64,000 nucleotides of DNA from positions 57,958,962-58,022,961 of the forward strand of contig OX031062.1 in the NCBI GenBank assembly GCA_943736015.1, written 5' to 3'. How positions within the stretch are numbered: position 1 is the stretch's first letter; each line of letters opens with the position of its first letter. The translations under genes and the position numbers were made by a program. The stretch is from Tridacna crocea. Its lineage: Eukaryota; Mollusca; Bivalvia; Cardiida; Cardiidae. Of the stretch, positions 20,152 through 27,543 are shown piece after piece. Under the pieces are notes generated by a model. That model was not told where the DNA came from. It searched no databases and worked only from the letters and a program-made list of their open reading frames with translations.

Positions 20152-20682
20152 TTGACAAAAAGCTGGTAAATTAAATAAACTGGTTTCAGTTGTTCTACTT
20201 TTGCGAATGCAATATTTACTTTAAAATATGAAGAAAAGCGGGAAGTAAAGTGTTAAAATTAATTCATATTGAAAGGGAAGTTGCAAACGTTACTTTTGCA
20301 AAATGAGACGAAAAAAAAATCCCTTTCAGAATTGACCTGTACTTTAATCGGAATTAACATTACAAGGACAACATTTAATTGACGAAATCAGTATCTCTGG
20401 AGACTCTTCCATCGTTACACAAATAATTTGGTATTTCGATTTCCATTCGGAAGGCAGAAATTCTTAGCAAATTGCGACACTCTTAAATTGGAAACTGTCC
20501 ACTACTACTTTTGTGGAGCACCGGAAACAAATCTCGAACACCGAGACGGTGTCGCACTACCTACATAGGTTCAACACTCCACGAAAAATATAGCATATGA
20601 AAAGCAAGAAAAGCAGAACTTACTAATGATAAGAAACTTCTTTTTACCTAAAAGACATTTGTTTCCTAATAACATCTGCCAT
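4592..20682 (-). CDS. HDAC6-type ZnF-UBP domain protein, six coding exons, 199 aa
   Basis: Joined exons are 20682-20648, 16230-16145, 14930-14797, 9016-8864, 6901-6773 and 4654-4592. All introns are GT-AG and all phases fit. Residues 97-195 form a ZnF-UBP domain of the HDAC6 class, which in that family binds the free C-terminal tail of ubiquitin. The zinc ligands are C99, H101, C119, C122, C131, C134, C139, H146, H150, H156, C169 and C172. The pocket residues W129, R141, W168, Y170 and Y175 are kept. Residues 13-60 are polar and helix-prone (LDEIQKQLNAV) and residues 57-75 are Gly/Ser/Asp-rich. The end AHQSKFG matches the HDAC6 C terminus. No deacetylase domain precedes it, because in-frame TGA and TAA lie just 5' of the ATG. 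The domain call is firm; the first exon and the standalone nature are inferred. It could instead be the tail of a longer HDAC6 gene if exon 1 is wrong. Confidence 0.82.
4720..4921 (+). mobile_element. PB-A element
   Basis: Short left arm, core intact, ends GGTAAAGAGTTAA. It lies in intron 5 and shares its last TTAA with the next copy. Confidence 0.9.
4918..5145 (+). mobile_element. PB-A element joined head to tail
   Basis: Begins in the TTAA that ends the previous copy. Intact core AAATGCTGGTAACCAGCATT. Confidence 0.9.
5165..5355 (+). repeat. FB-3 element, partial
   Basis: CCATGCTCTATAAAAAAGGT, AAAAGTATCGACCCAG, and CTTTCTGTATGTCCAGGACC match the FB-3 unit at 13069 and 42764. The central palindrome is decayed. 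Confidence 0.65.
5356..5411 (-). mobile_element. PB-A half-core fragment
   Basis: GGTTACCAGCATTTTCTCTT followed by the reversed left arm, cut by the PB-B copy that follows. Confidence 0.7.
5412..5640 (+). mobile_element. PB-B element, full length (229 bp)
   Basis: TTAACCCTTTACTCCATAGA at the left and GGGTAAAGGGTTAA at the right. The core is AATTGCTCTTGACGAGCAAT flanked by GGTGAAA and TTTCACC. Confidence 0.93.
5646..6772. other. Intron 5 remainder, AT-rich
   Basis: A/T runs to 5830, a PB terminus remnant at 5870-5889 (GTACTGTAAAGAGTTAA), then single-copy-looking sequence. An antisense frame of 173 codons (5956-6477) is discussed in the findings. Confidence 0.5.
6773..6901 (-). CDS. ZnF-UBP gene, exon 5 (core of zinc finger)
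   Basis: Acceptor TTTTTCAG, donor GTGAGT, exactly 43 codons. It reads VYCSRYVNEHMVKH, then DHPIVLSYADLSVWCYKC, then ESYMEND. It carries the C-x6-H-x3-H-x5-H ligands, the last C-x2-C pair, and pocket residues R141, W168, Y170 and Y175. The join to exon 4 gives CYK-VYC, matching CYQ-VYC of HDAC6. Confidence 0.93.
7106..7334 (+). mobile_element. PB-A element, full length (229 bp)
   Basis: Both TTAA ends, complete core and both arms; in intron 4. Confidence 0.93.
7345..7480 (+). repeat. Dispersed repeat fragment related to 37095-37240
   Basis: ATGTTTATG, GGAAAGCAGTCA and CTCCAGGAAA occur in the same order and spacing in both places. Confidence 0.55.
7649..7874 (-). mobile_element. PB-A element
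   Basis: Left TATAACTCTACCAAAGGACA, right TTGTTTGGTAAAGTGTT. The TTAA ends have drifted; the core is intact. Confidence 0.88.
7923..8161 (+). mobile_element. PB-A element
   Basis: Begins TTAACCCACTACCACACAAT. One core arm is altered (ATGCTACAAACCAGCAT). It shares its final TTAA with a copy in the opposite orientation. Confidence 0.9.
8158..8352 (-). mobile_element. PB-A element, decayed
   Basis: Begins TTAATGCTTTACCAGATGAC. One core arm is almost lost. Confidence 0.75.
8363..8593 (-). mobile_element. PB-A element, diverged
   Basis: TTTCACCAAACAGAAAAACT at one end, CAGTAAAGGATCAA at the other; core still paired (ATGCTTGTTACCATCAT). Confidence 0.8.
8614..8847 (+). mobile_element. PB-A element next to a splice donor
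   Basis: TTAACCCTTTACCGAACAAT to GTTTGGGAAACAGTTAA, full core. Its end is 16 bases from the exon 4 edge at 8864, inside intron 4. Confidence 0.93.
8864..9016 (-). CDS. ZnF-UBP gene, exon 4 (first half of zinc finger)
   Basis: Acceptor GTACAG, donor GTGGGT, 51 codons in phase 0. It reads YAVITLKDCDHL, then PEEGLNVNDPCFDC, then GENWVCLVCYK. It aligns with the start of the HDAC6 ZnF-UBP (pattern C-x-H, C-x2-C, ENWVCL-x-CY). It supplies six zinc ligands and the pocket Trp (W129). A PB element ends 16 bases beyond the donor. Confidence 0.92.
9190..9409 (+). mobile_element. PB-A element, diverged right arm
   Basis: Begins TTAACACTTTACCACACAAT; core intact; right end TTGTGGTTAA. Confidence 0.85.
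9508..10987 (+). mobile_element. Helentron-like element with 167-bp array (HL-2)
   Basis: Begins AAACAAGAGGACCATGATGG then TTGCTCACCTGA, and ends with hairpin GAGCACTTTGTGCTC and TCAGGTAAGCTAAA. It shares its 3' 250 bp with HL-1 (GTTGCTATGGCAACCAGAGT, then TTGGCCCAGTGGTTTAGGAG). It sits in intron 3. Confidence 0.8.
9640..10745 (+). repeat. Tandem array in HL-2, about 167-bp unit, about seven units
   Basis: GGGGCCAGTTTTGACCCCAG, CATCATATGAACAATCTTGG and TACCAAATATCAAAGCTCTG recur each unit. Unit starts at TTTCAGAGAAGAAGA are near 9723, 9893, 10057, 10231, 10398, 10565 and 10731. Confidence 0.93.
11009..11238 (+). mobile_element. PB-A element split by a small insertion
   Basis: Left arm AACACTTTACAATACAATGA and AACATTGTGGGAAAAG, then the insert at 11055-11188, then ATGCTGGAAACCAG and the second core arm. 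Confidence 0.8.
11055..11188 (+). mobile_element. Short HL-like element inside a PB core
   Basis: AACTAGAGCTGTCACTGAAT at the 5' end. The 3' end holds an inverted pair ATACCCCCGAAAACA and TGTGGGGTATA. Same family as 61569-61697. Confidence 0.75.
11240..11395 (-). mobile_element. PB-A fragment
   Basis: Begins near GATATGATGCAATATTTC; full core and left arm reversed, ending GTTGTAAAGGGTAA. Confidence 0.8.
11498..11554. repeat. P-4 palindrome copy
   Basis: CAGTGTGGATCAAAGATCAC pairs with GATCTTGATCTACACTG; loop about TGCACATTTTGTGCA. Confidence 0.8.
11555..12046. other. Intron 3 sequence without recognised content
   Basis: Only a short duplication around ACCGCTAATACCTGGTACCG (near 11980-12000) was noticed. 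Confidence 0.5.
12047..12278 (+). mobile_element. PB-A element
   Basis: TTAAAATTCTTTACCACACA to ATGTGGTAAAAAGTTAA. The core lost one CCAGC arm base block (GGTAACCATATTTTC). Confidence 0.88.
12361..12590 (+). mobile_element. PB-A element
   Basis: CTCTTTACCACACAATCCCG at the left; right end CTGGTAAAGAGTTG has lost its TTAA. Confidence 0.85.
12868..12995 (+). mobile_element. PB-A remnant
   Basis: GAGATAGAAGCCTTTTGCTG runs straight into one core arm, so the first arm is deleted. The right terminus is absent. Confidence 0.65.
13093..13316 (-). mobile_element. PB-A element inside FB-3
   Basis: TTAACCCCTTTACCACACAA to GTGTGGTAAAGGGTTAA; core intact. Confidence 0.92.
13510..13738 (+). mobile_element. 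PB-A element inside FB-3, full length
   Basis: TTAACCCTTTCCAACACAAT to GTGTGGTAAAGGGTTAA, 229 bp, intact core. Confidence 0.93.
13769..14303. other. Intron 3 sequence, nothing recognised
   Basis: Contains a PB-like terminus trace at 13781 (AACCCATTACCATCTTGTG) and a region near 14110-14215 with short Helentron-array-like words (CCCAGGTTTCATCAGTGCAA). Confidence 0.4.
14304..14531 (+). mobile_element. PB-B element
   Basis: TTAACCCTTTCCTCCATGTA to TTGGGTAATAGGTTAA; core AATTGCTCAAAATCAGCAAT. Confidence 0.88.
14797..14930 (-). CDS. ZnF-UBP gene, exon 3 (linker)
   Basis: Acceptor is ATATTTCAG and donor GTATTG. It encodes residues 42-85: KLGSSNNSLQAVNSN, then an acidic Gly/Ser linker (MADAGSSQDGAEGG), then QSELLDYLQAQ. 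Length is 2 + 44 codons, ending in phase 0, as the next exon needs. The internal ATG at codon 57 could be an alternative start of a shorter protein. Confidence 0.7.
14942..15178 (+). mobile_element. PB-A element, 12 bases from exon 3 acceptor
   Basis: TTAACCTTTTACTGAACAAT to TTTGATAAAGAGTTAA. Only ATATATTTCAG separates it from the exon 3 start at 14930, so it borders the splice acceptor region. Its core has one arm changed (GGTAACTAGC). Confidence 0.9.
15380..15433. repeat. P-4 palindrome, diverged
   Basis: AAAATAGACATTGTAAATCA pairs with TGATCTATATCTATTTT; centre ATCAGACTGATATCTGAT. Confidence 0.6.
15434..16144. other. Intron 2, otherwise unremarkable
   Basis: No repeat or gene recognised beyond the P-4 copy upstream. 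Confidence 0.5.
16145..16230 (-). CDS. ZnF-UBP gene, exon 2
   Basis: The acceptor is a long T-rich tract ending ACTTGTAG and the donor is GTAAGT. It encodes residues 13-40, including FSTDLDEIQKQLNAVT, a heptad-like helical stretch. It starts with one base of a split codon and ends with one base (T), which joins TA of the next exon to give Leu. The strong splice sites and open frame support a real exon, though no family was recognised for this part. Confidence 0.72.
16231..17466. other. Intron 1, first part
   Basis: A CAA run lies at 16668-16690. Nothing else was recognised. Confidence 0.5.
17467..17543. repeat. P-6 palindrome copy
   Basis: TTTCGAAAACCTCGTAACTA pairs with the ATAGTTTCGAGGTTTTTGAA arm; loop about CAGCTTCTTACAAGCT. 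Confidence 0.8.
17544..18537. other. Intron 1, middle part
   Basis: AT-rich, single-copy-looking; nothing recognised. Confidence 0.5.
18538..18755 (-). mobile_element. PB-A element, old
   Basis: Core paired (AAATGCTGGCTACCAGCATT); termini have lost TTAA. Confidence 0.8.
18766..18963 (+). mobile_element. PB-A element, strongly decayed
   Basis: TTTGCCAAACAATCCAGTGT at the left and TTGTCGTTTGATAGAGAACT at the right; core mostly lost. Confidence 0.65.
19180..20080. other. Intron 1: decayed tandem unit
   Basis: The motif AAATGGCTAC-TTTCCC or TACCC recurs near 19575, 19736 and 19896, each followed by a TTTCA-rich stretch. The spacing of about 160 fits a worn Helentron-type array. Confidence 0.5.
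20090..20151. repeat. GA microsatellite
   Basis: About 30 GA dinucleotides with one interruption (GAAAGA). Confidence 0.97.
20648..20682 (-). CDS. ZnF-UBP gene, candidate first coding exon
   Basis: It encodes MADVIRKQMSF plus two bases (AG) of a split Arg codon, followed by donor GTAAAA. Start context is AAAGAATGG, with A at -3 and G at +4. In-frame TAA and TGA lie 6 and 12 bases upstream, so the frame cannot extend 5'. The phase fits exon 2 exactly. The donor is not the strongest type, so this is the least certain exon. Confidence 0.55.
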
Positions 20683-20701
20683 TCTTTAGATTCATTGAAC
20701 T

Positions 20702-20860
20702 CTTGACCAGACGACAAAGTTTTAGACTTGTACAAGTTCGAAGCGTTTGCAGGCGATATATAGAATGTGTATCAGAAATGGAACTTATCTTTGACACGTT
20801 AAATAACATGTAGGTTTGTAAAGGAAAACTAGAGTTTTGGAAGAGTCTAAAAATCGGTCT
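20702..20860 (-). mobile_element. PB-A remnant just upstream of the candidate ATG
   Basis: TTGACCAGACGACAAAGTTT and CTTGTACAAGTTCGAAGCGT are the PB right arm reversed; the core is lost. It starts 20 bases 5' of the candidate start codon. Confidence 0.65.
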
Positions 20861-21100
20861 GCACAGGAAAGGATTCAGACTGATGCAGAGATAGACGTGA
20901 TTAATTTTCGTCTGCGATTACATTTGCCGTGATGGTTCCAGCATTACGTCACCCTAGTTACCCCGATACTTTAAACGATTACAGATTTTGAATCATAGAC
21001 AAACTCGTTAATTGATTCCATGAGGTTCAGGTCTACTGGTACAGCACTTGAAAATACAGACAGAAATAGTAACAAACCTAAAAACCTTTTGTAGCCAGAG
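20861..21100. other. Upstream flank of the ZnF-UBP gene
   Basis: No TATA or other promoter element could be named with confidence. Confidence 0.4.
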
Positions 21101-21155
21101 CACGTCTAGATCAGACTTCACAGAACGTGCAGTCTGATCTTGGATCTACACTGTT
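21101..21155. repeat. P-4 palindrome copy
   Basis: TAGATCAGACTTCACAGAAC pairs with GTGCAGTCTGATCTTGGATC. Confidence 0.75.
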
Positions 21156-21450
21156 CGATGAGGAGATATCCTGCCTCTCCCGAAAAGACCTTGAAATAGC
21201 AAAGTTTGGATTCTTAATAAGGCCTTGAAAGTTTCTTTTAACTTTTATAGAAGGTTAAGGTTAAAAAAAAAACATGGACGGCGTTTGAGGGATTAAAATA
21301 TGTAATCTAAATCTTTTGTAGTTGTTTCAGAAGACAAGAAATGAAAGTAATGAAAATTGGCTACTCAAGCATTTGCCTTTTTATTCCCCATTTACTTTGC
21401 ACAATTTGGAGAAGATAAATACATAATTAGCTGCTTATCCAATTCACTGT

Positions 21451-21679
21451 TTAACCCATTACCAAACGACAATATTCTAGACTGGTCCAAATTGAAAGCA
21501 TTTGCAGACGACAAAATAAAAGTGACTGAAAATTTGAAATTTGTTTTGTGAAGGGTAGAAAACATTGTGGGAAAAGGAGAAAATGCTGGTTACCAGCATT
21601 TTCTCCTTTTGCCACAATGTTTTCTAAAGGCTTCTTTCTCAGGGGCGTCAAAAGTAGAGATTGTGTGGTAATGGGTTAA
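21451..21679 (-). mobile_element. PB-A element, full length (229 bp)
   Basis: TTAACCCATTACCAAACGAC to GTGTGGTAATGGGTTAA; near-perfect core. Confidence 0.95.
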
Positions 21680-22414
21680 AAGGTGCAGTTGCTGCTCGAA
21701 ACAGTATGTCTAACAAAAACATGCAGACTGTAGGACAGCGATAGGGTTACGCGTTTAATCTGTAATTAGTACAGGAACAGGATTATTCCCCATCTTATCC
21801 ATTTCATACATACATTTACATGTAGAGGACTGGATGAAGATATTTTAGAAAGTTTGGGACAAAGAGGTATAGGAAGAGTACTTGTCGCATTGTTTTAGGT
21901 TTGTTACGTCGGTCGTTTGAATATGTCTGAGAAAATCTCAAAGTGTCTCTTGTCCGTTTGTAGGCCTTGCATATTTTCATATTATTGAAAGTCTATAAAA
22001 ATGTGTTGTCTCCTCGGTGGGAGTAAAATGCTAGTCTCGCAGATTTAAGTTCAAGAAATGCACTTCACTTCTGGTCCACAACTCTCTCAGTACTGCTAAT
22101 CATTCTGATCATTCAGACTCCTTTCGTATATTGTAAAAAGTCCGAAAAAAAAAGAAATCTTTTCGACTTTTTATTTGTATAAGAAGATTAAGAACGTGCC
22201 GCAGGCAGCTCTAACAGGGAGACCGCAGGCACAGGTTACCAGCTGGTTTATTGTGCACGGGATCAATCTAGACGCTACTAAACCACATGAGGCGTTTCCG
22301 AATACTTGCGAGGAGGTCGACCCCGTGTGACGTCATATGACGTCTTCGTAATCAACTGGCAACAGCACTAGATCTCTAACAAGTCCTTGTCTGGGTTGTA
22401 ACCAGCCTGCATAG
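21680..22414. other. No recognised content
   Basis: Single-copy-looking; GTGACGTCATATGACGTC at 22327 is a small palindrome. Confidence 0.4.
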
Positions 22415-22495
22415 CGGTACTGGTAGAGCACAGGACTTGTAAACATCATGTCTTGGGCCCCTTGAAGGTGTAGTTTCGAGCCCCACGGCTGGCCG
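22415..22495 (+). repeat. tRNA-derived SINE-like sequence
   Basis: ACCAGCC and GGCTGGC could form an acceptor-like stem. Inside are CGGTACTGGTAGAGCACAGG (A-box-like) and GTTTCGAGCCCC (B-box-like). The anticodon region does not fold into a normal 7-base loop. Confidence 0.5.
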
Positions 22496-22559
22496 TCTAA
22501 AATACATGTAACTGATAGTCTTTAAACTGATAGTGTGACGGTGATGTAGAACGAGCACT

Positions 22560-22791
22560 TCATCTCTTTACCAATTAATCCCTCATTTTTCACGATCCTG
22601 AGATAGAAGTCCTCTGAAAAAAATTGTGGGAAAAGGAGAAAATGCTAGTAACTAGCATTTTCTCCTTTTCCAACAATGTTTTCTACCCTGCTGGAAACAA
22701 ATCTCAATTTTTAAGTTACATTTATTTTGTCGTCTGCAAGTGCTTTCAACTTGGACCACTCTAATTTTTTGTCGTTTGGTAAAGGGTTTAA
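22560..22791 (+). mobile_element. PB-A element with a symmetric core change
   Basis: Both arms of the core carry the change, reading AAATGCTAGTAACTAGCATT. Right end GGTAAAGGGTTTAA. Confidence 0.9.
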
Positions 22792-23567
22792 GGACTATGC
22801 GTAACTTCGAATGGGTTTTTTGTCCTGTATCTTGCACTAGCCTCCGTAATAAAACTAACAGCCCTCAAGGAAAGGTCGCCAAGATTGGCAACCGGTGGCA
22901 AAGATAAATCAAGGGAAAAATCAATCAATATTTGGGTTGTTGGATGCTTTAGCACATAGTACAATCAATGCCAAATCAGAGCGTGTTTACCATTGCAAGA
23001 AACGACGGACACATAACATAATACTATCGACTCAGGGTTTTAGCATCAGGTTGCATGACGAGCCCCTGTTCCCTTGCATGTTATGTCGGTGGCAGGTCTA
23101 CTGAACGACTCTCCAAATGAAATTTGAGATATGAGAAATTGCCACAAATCTCCCTCTAGTGAAGTTATATAGATCTACGTATTTTGTAATGCAAAGAAAA
23201 CTATTTCCAAAAGTATATATAAAATGTAATATCAATGTTATTAGATTTTTGCATATTGGACAGAAAAAAGCATGTCACAGGCTTCAGCCGTATAGAATAA
23301 CAACATACATTGGAACGATGTACAGATAAAAGTTCAAACGCCTGGACAGTAGAGAGCTGAGTGACTTGTTGCAAAATAATGCTTTTGTTTCCATAAATAT
23401 TTTCTATATCCTTAACATTTCATCAATTTTTTATCGTCTCTGTCATCTATACGCATACATTTTCTGTCAATATTAAACTACTAAAAATGGCTTAAAAGCC
23501 GCCGTATACATTTGTTACAGCTCTGACAATGTATCACGTGTCACGTGACGTAAACAGACAACAAAAA
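22792..23567. other. No recognised content
   Basis: A 69-codon frame at 22895-23104 has no recognisable motif and is not called. Confidence 0.4.
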
Positions 23568-24198
23568 CTGACAGCTATTGCGGCACTTTCTGTTTCAAAG
23601 CTATAAATATGACAAAGTTACATTAATTACTTGGATGACCGTAAGTTGTTCCAAAACAATGAGTCAAGCTATGCGATAAACGGGATATATGCATCACGTG
23701 AGTCGTGTGAGGAAAGCAGGCAGCTATTTAAAATTGACAGCTGTTGCGGCACTATCAAAGTTACGAACGTGACAAATTGACATTAATTACTTGGATGACC
23801 GTAAGTTGTTCCAAAACAAAGAGACATGCTCTGTGAAAAGGTTTATTAATGCATATACAAAAAGTCTCGGCTAAGGTCAGCCTGCGCGGACTGCGCAGGC
23901 TGACCTTGGTAAAGACTTTTTGCAATTGGCTAATTTTCTACGTGTCCCATCCTCGGAACTCAGGTTTACGCATTACGTTACTCTCCATGCATAACATTAC
24001 TGAATGAATCGAAACTGGGTCAACGAGGATGTACGTGTCCATGGACCAGTCAATCTGAGGAGACAAACAAATTTTAATGATCAATAATCATGCATGACTT
24101 GCTTGGTCTAATGCATCAAGGGCATGCATTAAACCCCCTTTCGCCAGAGTATGGCCCACATTAATTACCTGGATGACCGTTAGGTGTACCAAAACAAT
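23568..24198 (+). repeat. Three direct repeats, about 172-bp spacing, with an FB-3 insertion
   Basis: GACAGCT-TTGCGGCACT and ACATTAATTACTTGGATGAC recur at 23568-23665 and 23738-23820. A third partial copy (ACATTAATTACCTGGATGAC) is at 24157, beyond an FB-3 element. Confidence 0.8.
23822..24154 (+). mobile_element. FB-3 element, best preserved
   Basis: Left CATGCTCTGTGAAAAGG, right CCTTTCGCCAGAGTATGG (inverted). An inner palindrome AAGGTCAGCCTGCGCGGACT pairs with GCGCAGGCTGACCTT. Inner ends TTAATGCAT and ATGCATTAA. Confidence 0.8.
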
Positions 24199-24940
24199 TG
24201 TAATAAATATAATGATATGACAATGAAACCTCCAACAAACAGAAGAGCACCGCCATCGATAGGTCATAAGCCTCAGTGCAACTACCAAAACATAAAGTGT
24301 AATTCCAGGGATCTCTTGCTTAATTTAGTTCTCACAAAATATCCGTGTTGATAGAATGAAACGTTATATTTCAGTTATCATATTGACTACAATAAAACGT
24401 TGCAAATATTGAAATTTTGTTCAGTAATCAAAAACTGATTGGTAAGAGAATATGATTCGGTTTATATGATTTAGCGGGTGACAACTATGCCGTAACATTT
24501 TGGCCAATCGAATTGGAGTGCATGTAGCAAGAAAGCAGGTGGCGTCATTATATCATGTCTGGCAACGTACATTGATAGGTCAAAGGCTGGCTTTTTTGCA
24601 GTCGTTTTTGACTTCATCCAAAACCTTGCTTGTATTTCAGCTTGAAAATTTGTAAGTATAAAACAATGCGAGATTATCCATTTTGTGCAGTTTTCAACCA
24701 ACTATGTCCATATAAGCAACTTGCGTTGTGCTATGAACTGATTCGCGGTTTACTTCATGATACAAACCGTAAACGCATGCACATTCAACACGAGTTAACA
24801 CTGAAATTGACGAAGATAAATAAATGAAAAAAGATATTTTTGTTCGATGCGCCAACACGTAAAAACCATTAAGGCCTCTGAATCAATACCATGAACAATT
24901 TTTATAACAAAAATTTCTAACTATTACTATTTTAAGGCTC
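24199..24940. other. No recognised content
   Basis: Frames at 24471-24701 and 24630-24827 overlap on opposite strands and show no motif. Confidence 0.4.
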
Positions 24941-25169
24941 TTAACCCTTCACTACATAATGCCGACTTTTGACGACTCTGTGGAAGAAGCCTTCTGAAAA
25001 CATTGAGGAAAAAGAAGAAAATGCTGGTGACCAGCATTTTCTCCTTTTCCCACAATGTTTTATACCCTAAATAGGAAAAATTGCATCATTTGAGCCACGT
25101 TGAAATTTTCGTCTGCAAATGCTTTCAATTTAGAAAAGGCTAACCTTCTGTCGTCTATTAAAGAGTTAA
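24941..25169 (+). mobile_element. PB-A element, full length (229 bp)
   Basis: TTAACCCTTCACTACATAAT to TATTAAAGAGTTAA; centre GGTGACC. Confidence 0.92.
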
Positions 25170-25213
25170 ATATCCAGAATAATTCCAGAATATGTCACCA
25201 AATAGCAGAGTAA

Positions 25214-25270
25214 GTAGAACAAAGACCAGACTGCACCTTATGTGCAGTGTGATCGTAATCTACTTTGTCT
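25214..25270. repeat. P-4 palindrome copy
   Basis: AAGACCAGACTGCACCTTAT pairs with GTGCAGTGTGATCGTAATCT. Confidence 0.7.
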
Positions 25271-25282
25271 GTAAAAGCAATA

Positions 25283-25533
25283 ATGGAGTGCAACACGCGA
25301 AAAGGTGCACTCGGACATTTGCGTAAAGTGTCGTCCCGGATTAGCCTGCGCAGTCCGCGCAGGCTAATCCGAGACGGCACTTTACAATTACATTACATTT
25401 TGTGCTACAGTAGACTTGCGTAAAACAGAAAATCACATAAAATCGGAAAGTGTCGTTTCGGATTAGCCTGTGCGGACTGCACACGCTGATCCGAGACGAA
25501 ACTTTACGCAAATGTCCGAATGACCCTTTTCGT
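25283..25533 (+). mobile_element. FB-2 foldback element
   Basis: Left TGGAGTGCAACACGCGAAAA. Two inner palindromes, the first GATTAGCCTGCGCAGTCCGC paired with GCGCAGGCTAATC. The right end is truncated at CCCTTTTCG. Confidence 0.88.
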
Positions 25534-26703
25534 CAATCTCCGAGCAGAGTTGTCGTTCGTTACCTCACATACATCTCTGCGATGGGCTAAATGACAAGAA
25601 TCTTGTCAAACCGAGGAAAAGATGTTTTGTTACTATTTAGCTGTTTCATATGTAAAATTGTAAGTTAGACAAAGGAAATATGATTCTGGATACATTATAG
25701 GTGCGTTCAAACTGATGAATTTACCTGTATAAAATGGAACTAATTTTTTCGAGCCTCTTCACTTTTCAGAATCTTACGCCGATTTTAACAAAAATGGCTG
25801 CGCCCATGAATGATGACACCTGATTTGATACACCGCTGGATCTAAGTTTGTACGGTTAAAAATCAAGTTATCGTCCTTTTAGGCTTTTCAGAAAATCCCT
25901 CTATTGTTCATTTCCTATCACTAAGTCTGATTGGTCCCATGCTGTTTGAACAGCACACGAAACAATCGATATTGGTCTTTCTTTTACCGGCGTTTGTGTA
26001 GCCATTTTGAGTTATGGTCATGTGACAAAAATATGACGTAATGACGGGCTACTTTCTGAGCCCACTACAGAGGTAAATGTAATGATCCGGAGTGCAAGAG
26101 AGTGTCTTTTCGTGTGTTGCAAGCCATATATATGTGTTCAGACTGTGTAAAAGCTTCAAAGTTTTCCACTGTATGACGATACGAAAGCCGTCTACAGGTG
26201 CCAGTGTCTCAACCATATAATACATATCGGTTATACTACCACCTAATAATATGAGACCCATCACGCAAAAAGGAACCATCTGTGAATTCTGTACACCAAT
26301 TAGATGAAAACAGATCAATGATAGTGCAGGTCATTTTAAGTTGATAATTCAAAAATGATTGTATAACAAGGTACAATGACCACTTTTCATACAGAAAATG
26401 TCATTGAAGCGAAAAGAATCAACCCTGGTCAGACTGCGCGATTCGCGCAGTCTGACCAGGTTGACACTTTTCGCAGTTCCCAGAAGGTCCCTGTTTTGCG
26501 TGACGGGTCACATATATATATATCTGTGATGACAGTGCACTTTATTGATAACAATTCGATCGATGCTTGTTTTTTCCGTTCTAAAGGCGGACAGTGAGAC
26601 TTACTTATCGCTTGGTGCAATTTTGCAGGCCTCAACTTTCTCTCAACGAGAGAAGGAAATTTCTCTCAAAATTTCCTTGATTTCATTGGGGGTCCTTTTC
26701 CAT
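25534..26703. other. Mostly unrecognised; one palindrome
   Basis: At 26415-26475, CAACCCTGGTCAGACTGCGC pairs with GCGCAGTCTGACCAGGTTGA. The rest holds no recognised gene or repeat. Confidence 0.55.
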
Positions 26704-26932
26704 TTAACCCTTTACCACACAATCCCGACTTTTAACACCTCTGGGAAAGAAGCCTTTGGAAAACATTGTGGGAAAAGGAGAAAATGCTTGTAACCAGCAT
26801 TTTCTCCTTTTCCCACAATGTTTTCTTCCCTTCCGAAAACAAATTTCAAGTCTTTAGACTCATTAATTTTATCGTCTGCAAATGCTTTCAATTTGGACCA
26901 GTCTAAAATTTTGTCGTTTGGTATAGAGTTAA
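26704..26932 (+). mobile_element. PB-A element, full length (229 bp)
   Basis: TTAACCCTTTACCACACAAT to GTTTGGTATAGAGTTAA; intact. Confidence 0.95.
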
Positions 26933-26978
26933 TATAGTACAGGAAGAAAATCATCGTTATGAGCTATGCATGTTTGTT

Positions 26979-27364
26979 CACCCTTTTCCGAACAATCCCG
27001 TTGTTAAAACGACCCTTAAAAAGAAGACTTAACTCATTACCAAACGATAATATTTAAGGCTTGTCCAAATCGAAAGCTTTTGCAGACAACAAAATAAAAG
27101 TGACCGAATATTTGAAGTTTGTTTTGTGAAGAGTAGAAAACATTAAGGGAAAAGGACAAAATGCTTTCTAAAGGCTTCTTTCTCATGGTCGTCAAAGTAG
27201 GGATTGTGTGGTACTGGGTTAAAAGAAGACTTGAAAAGAAATGCGAGGAAAGAAGAAAATACCGGTAACCAGCACTTTTCCTTTTTTTCCACAATATTTT
27301 TACCACTAAAAAAATAAGATTTTAACGTGCAGTCTGAAATTGCTTTCGTTTGGTTAAGAACTAA
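26979..27364 (+). mobile_element. PB-A element containing another PB-A element
   Basis: Outer left arm CCCTTTTCCGAACAATCCCG; outer core and right arm resume after 27222 with ACCGGTAACCAG; right end TTTGGTTAAGAACTAA. Confidence 0.82.
27029..27222 (-). mobile_element. Nested PB-A element, core deleted
   Basis: TTAACTCATTACCAAACGAT to GTACTGGGTTAA. One core arm is missing. TTAAAAGAAGACTT-type sequence flanks it on both sides. Confidence 0.85.
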
Positions 27365-27543
27365 ATGTTTTCCACCGTGCCATTCAGCAAGACCACAAAA
27401 GCTATCTTTATCAGGGTAGAAATTTATAAGCCTACCAGTCCGAAAACTAATCAAAGTTTAAATTCTGTTCCATGATCATCATCAACTGTGCTTCACAAAG
27501 TATTAGCCCTTATCCTTCTGTTCGCGACAATAAATGTTATTTA

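Noticed and set aside
24471..24701. Minus frame of 76 codons as an exon
   Set aside because: No recognised motif and it overlaps another open frame on the other strand.
26049..26318. Minus frame of 89 codons with hydrophobic stretches
   Set aside because: No family recognised; no neighbouring exon or splice pattern supports it.
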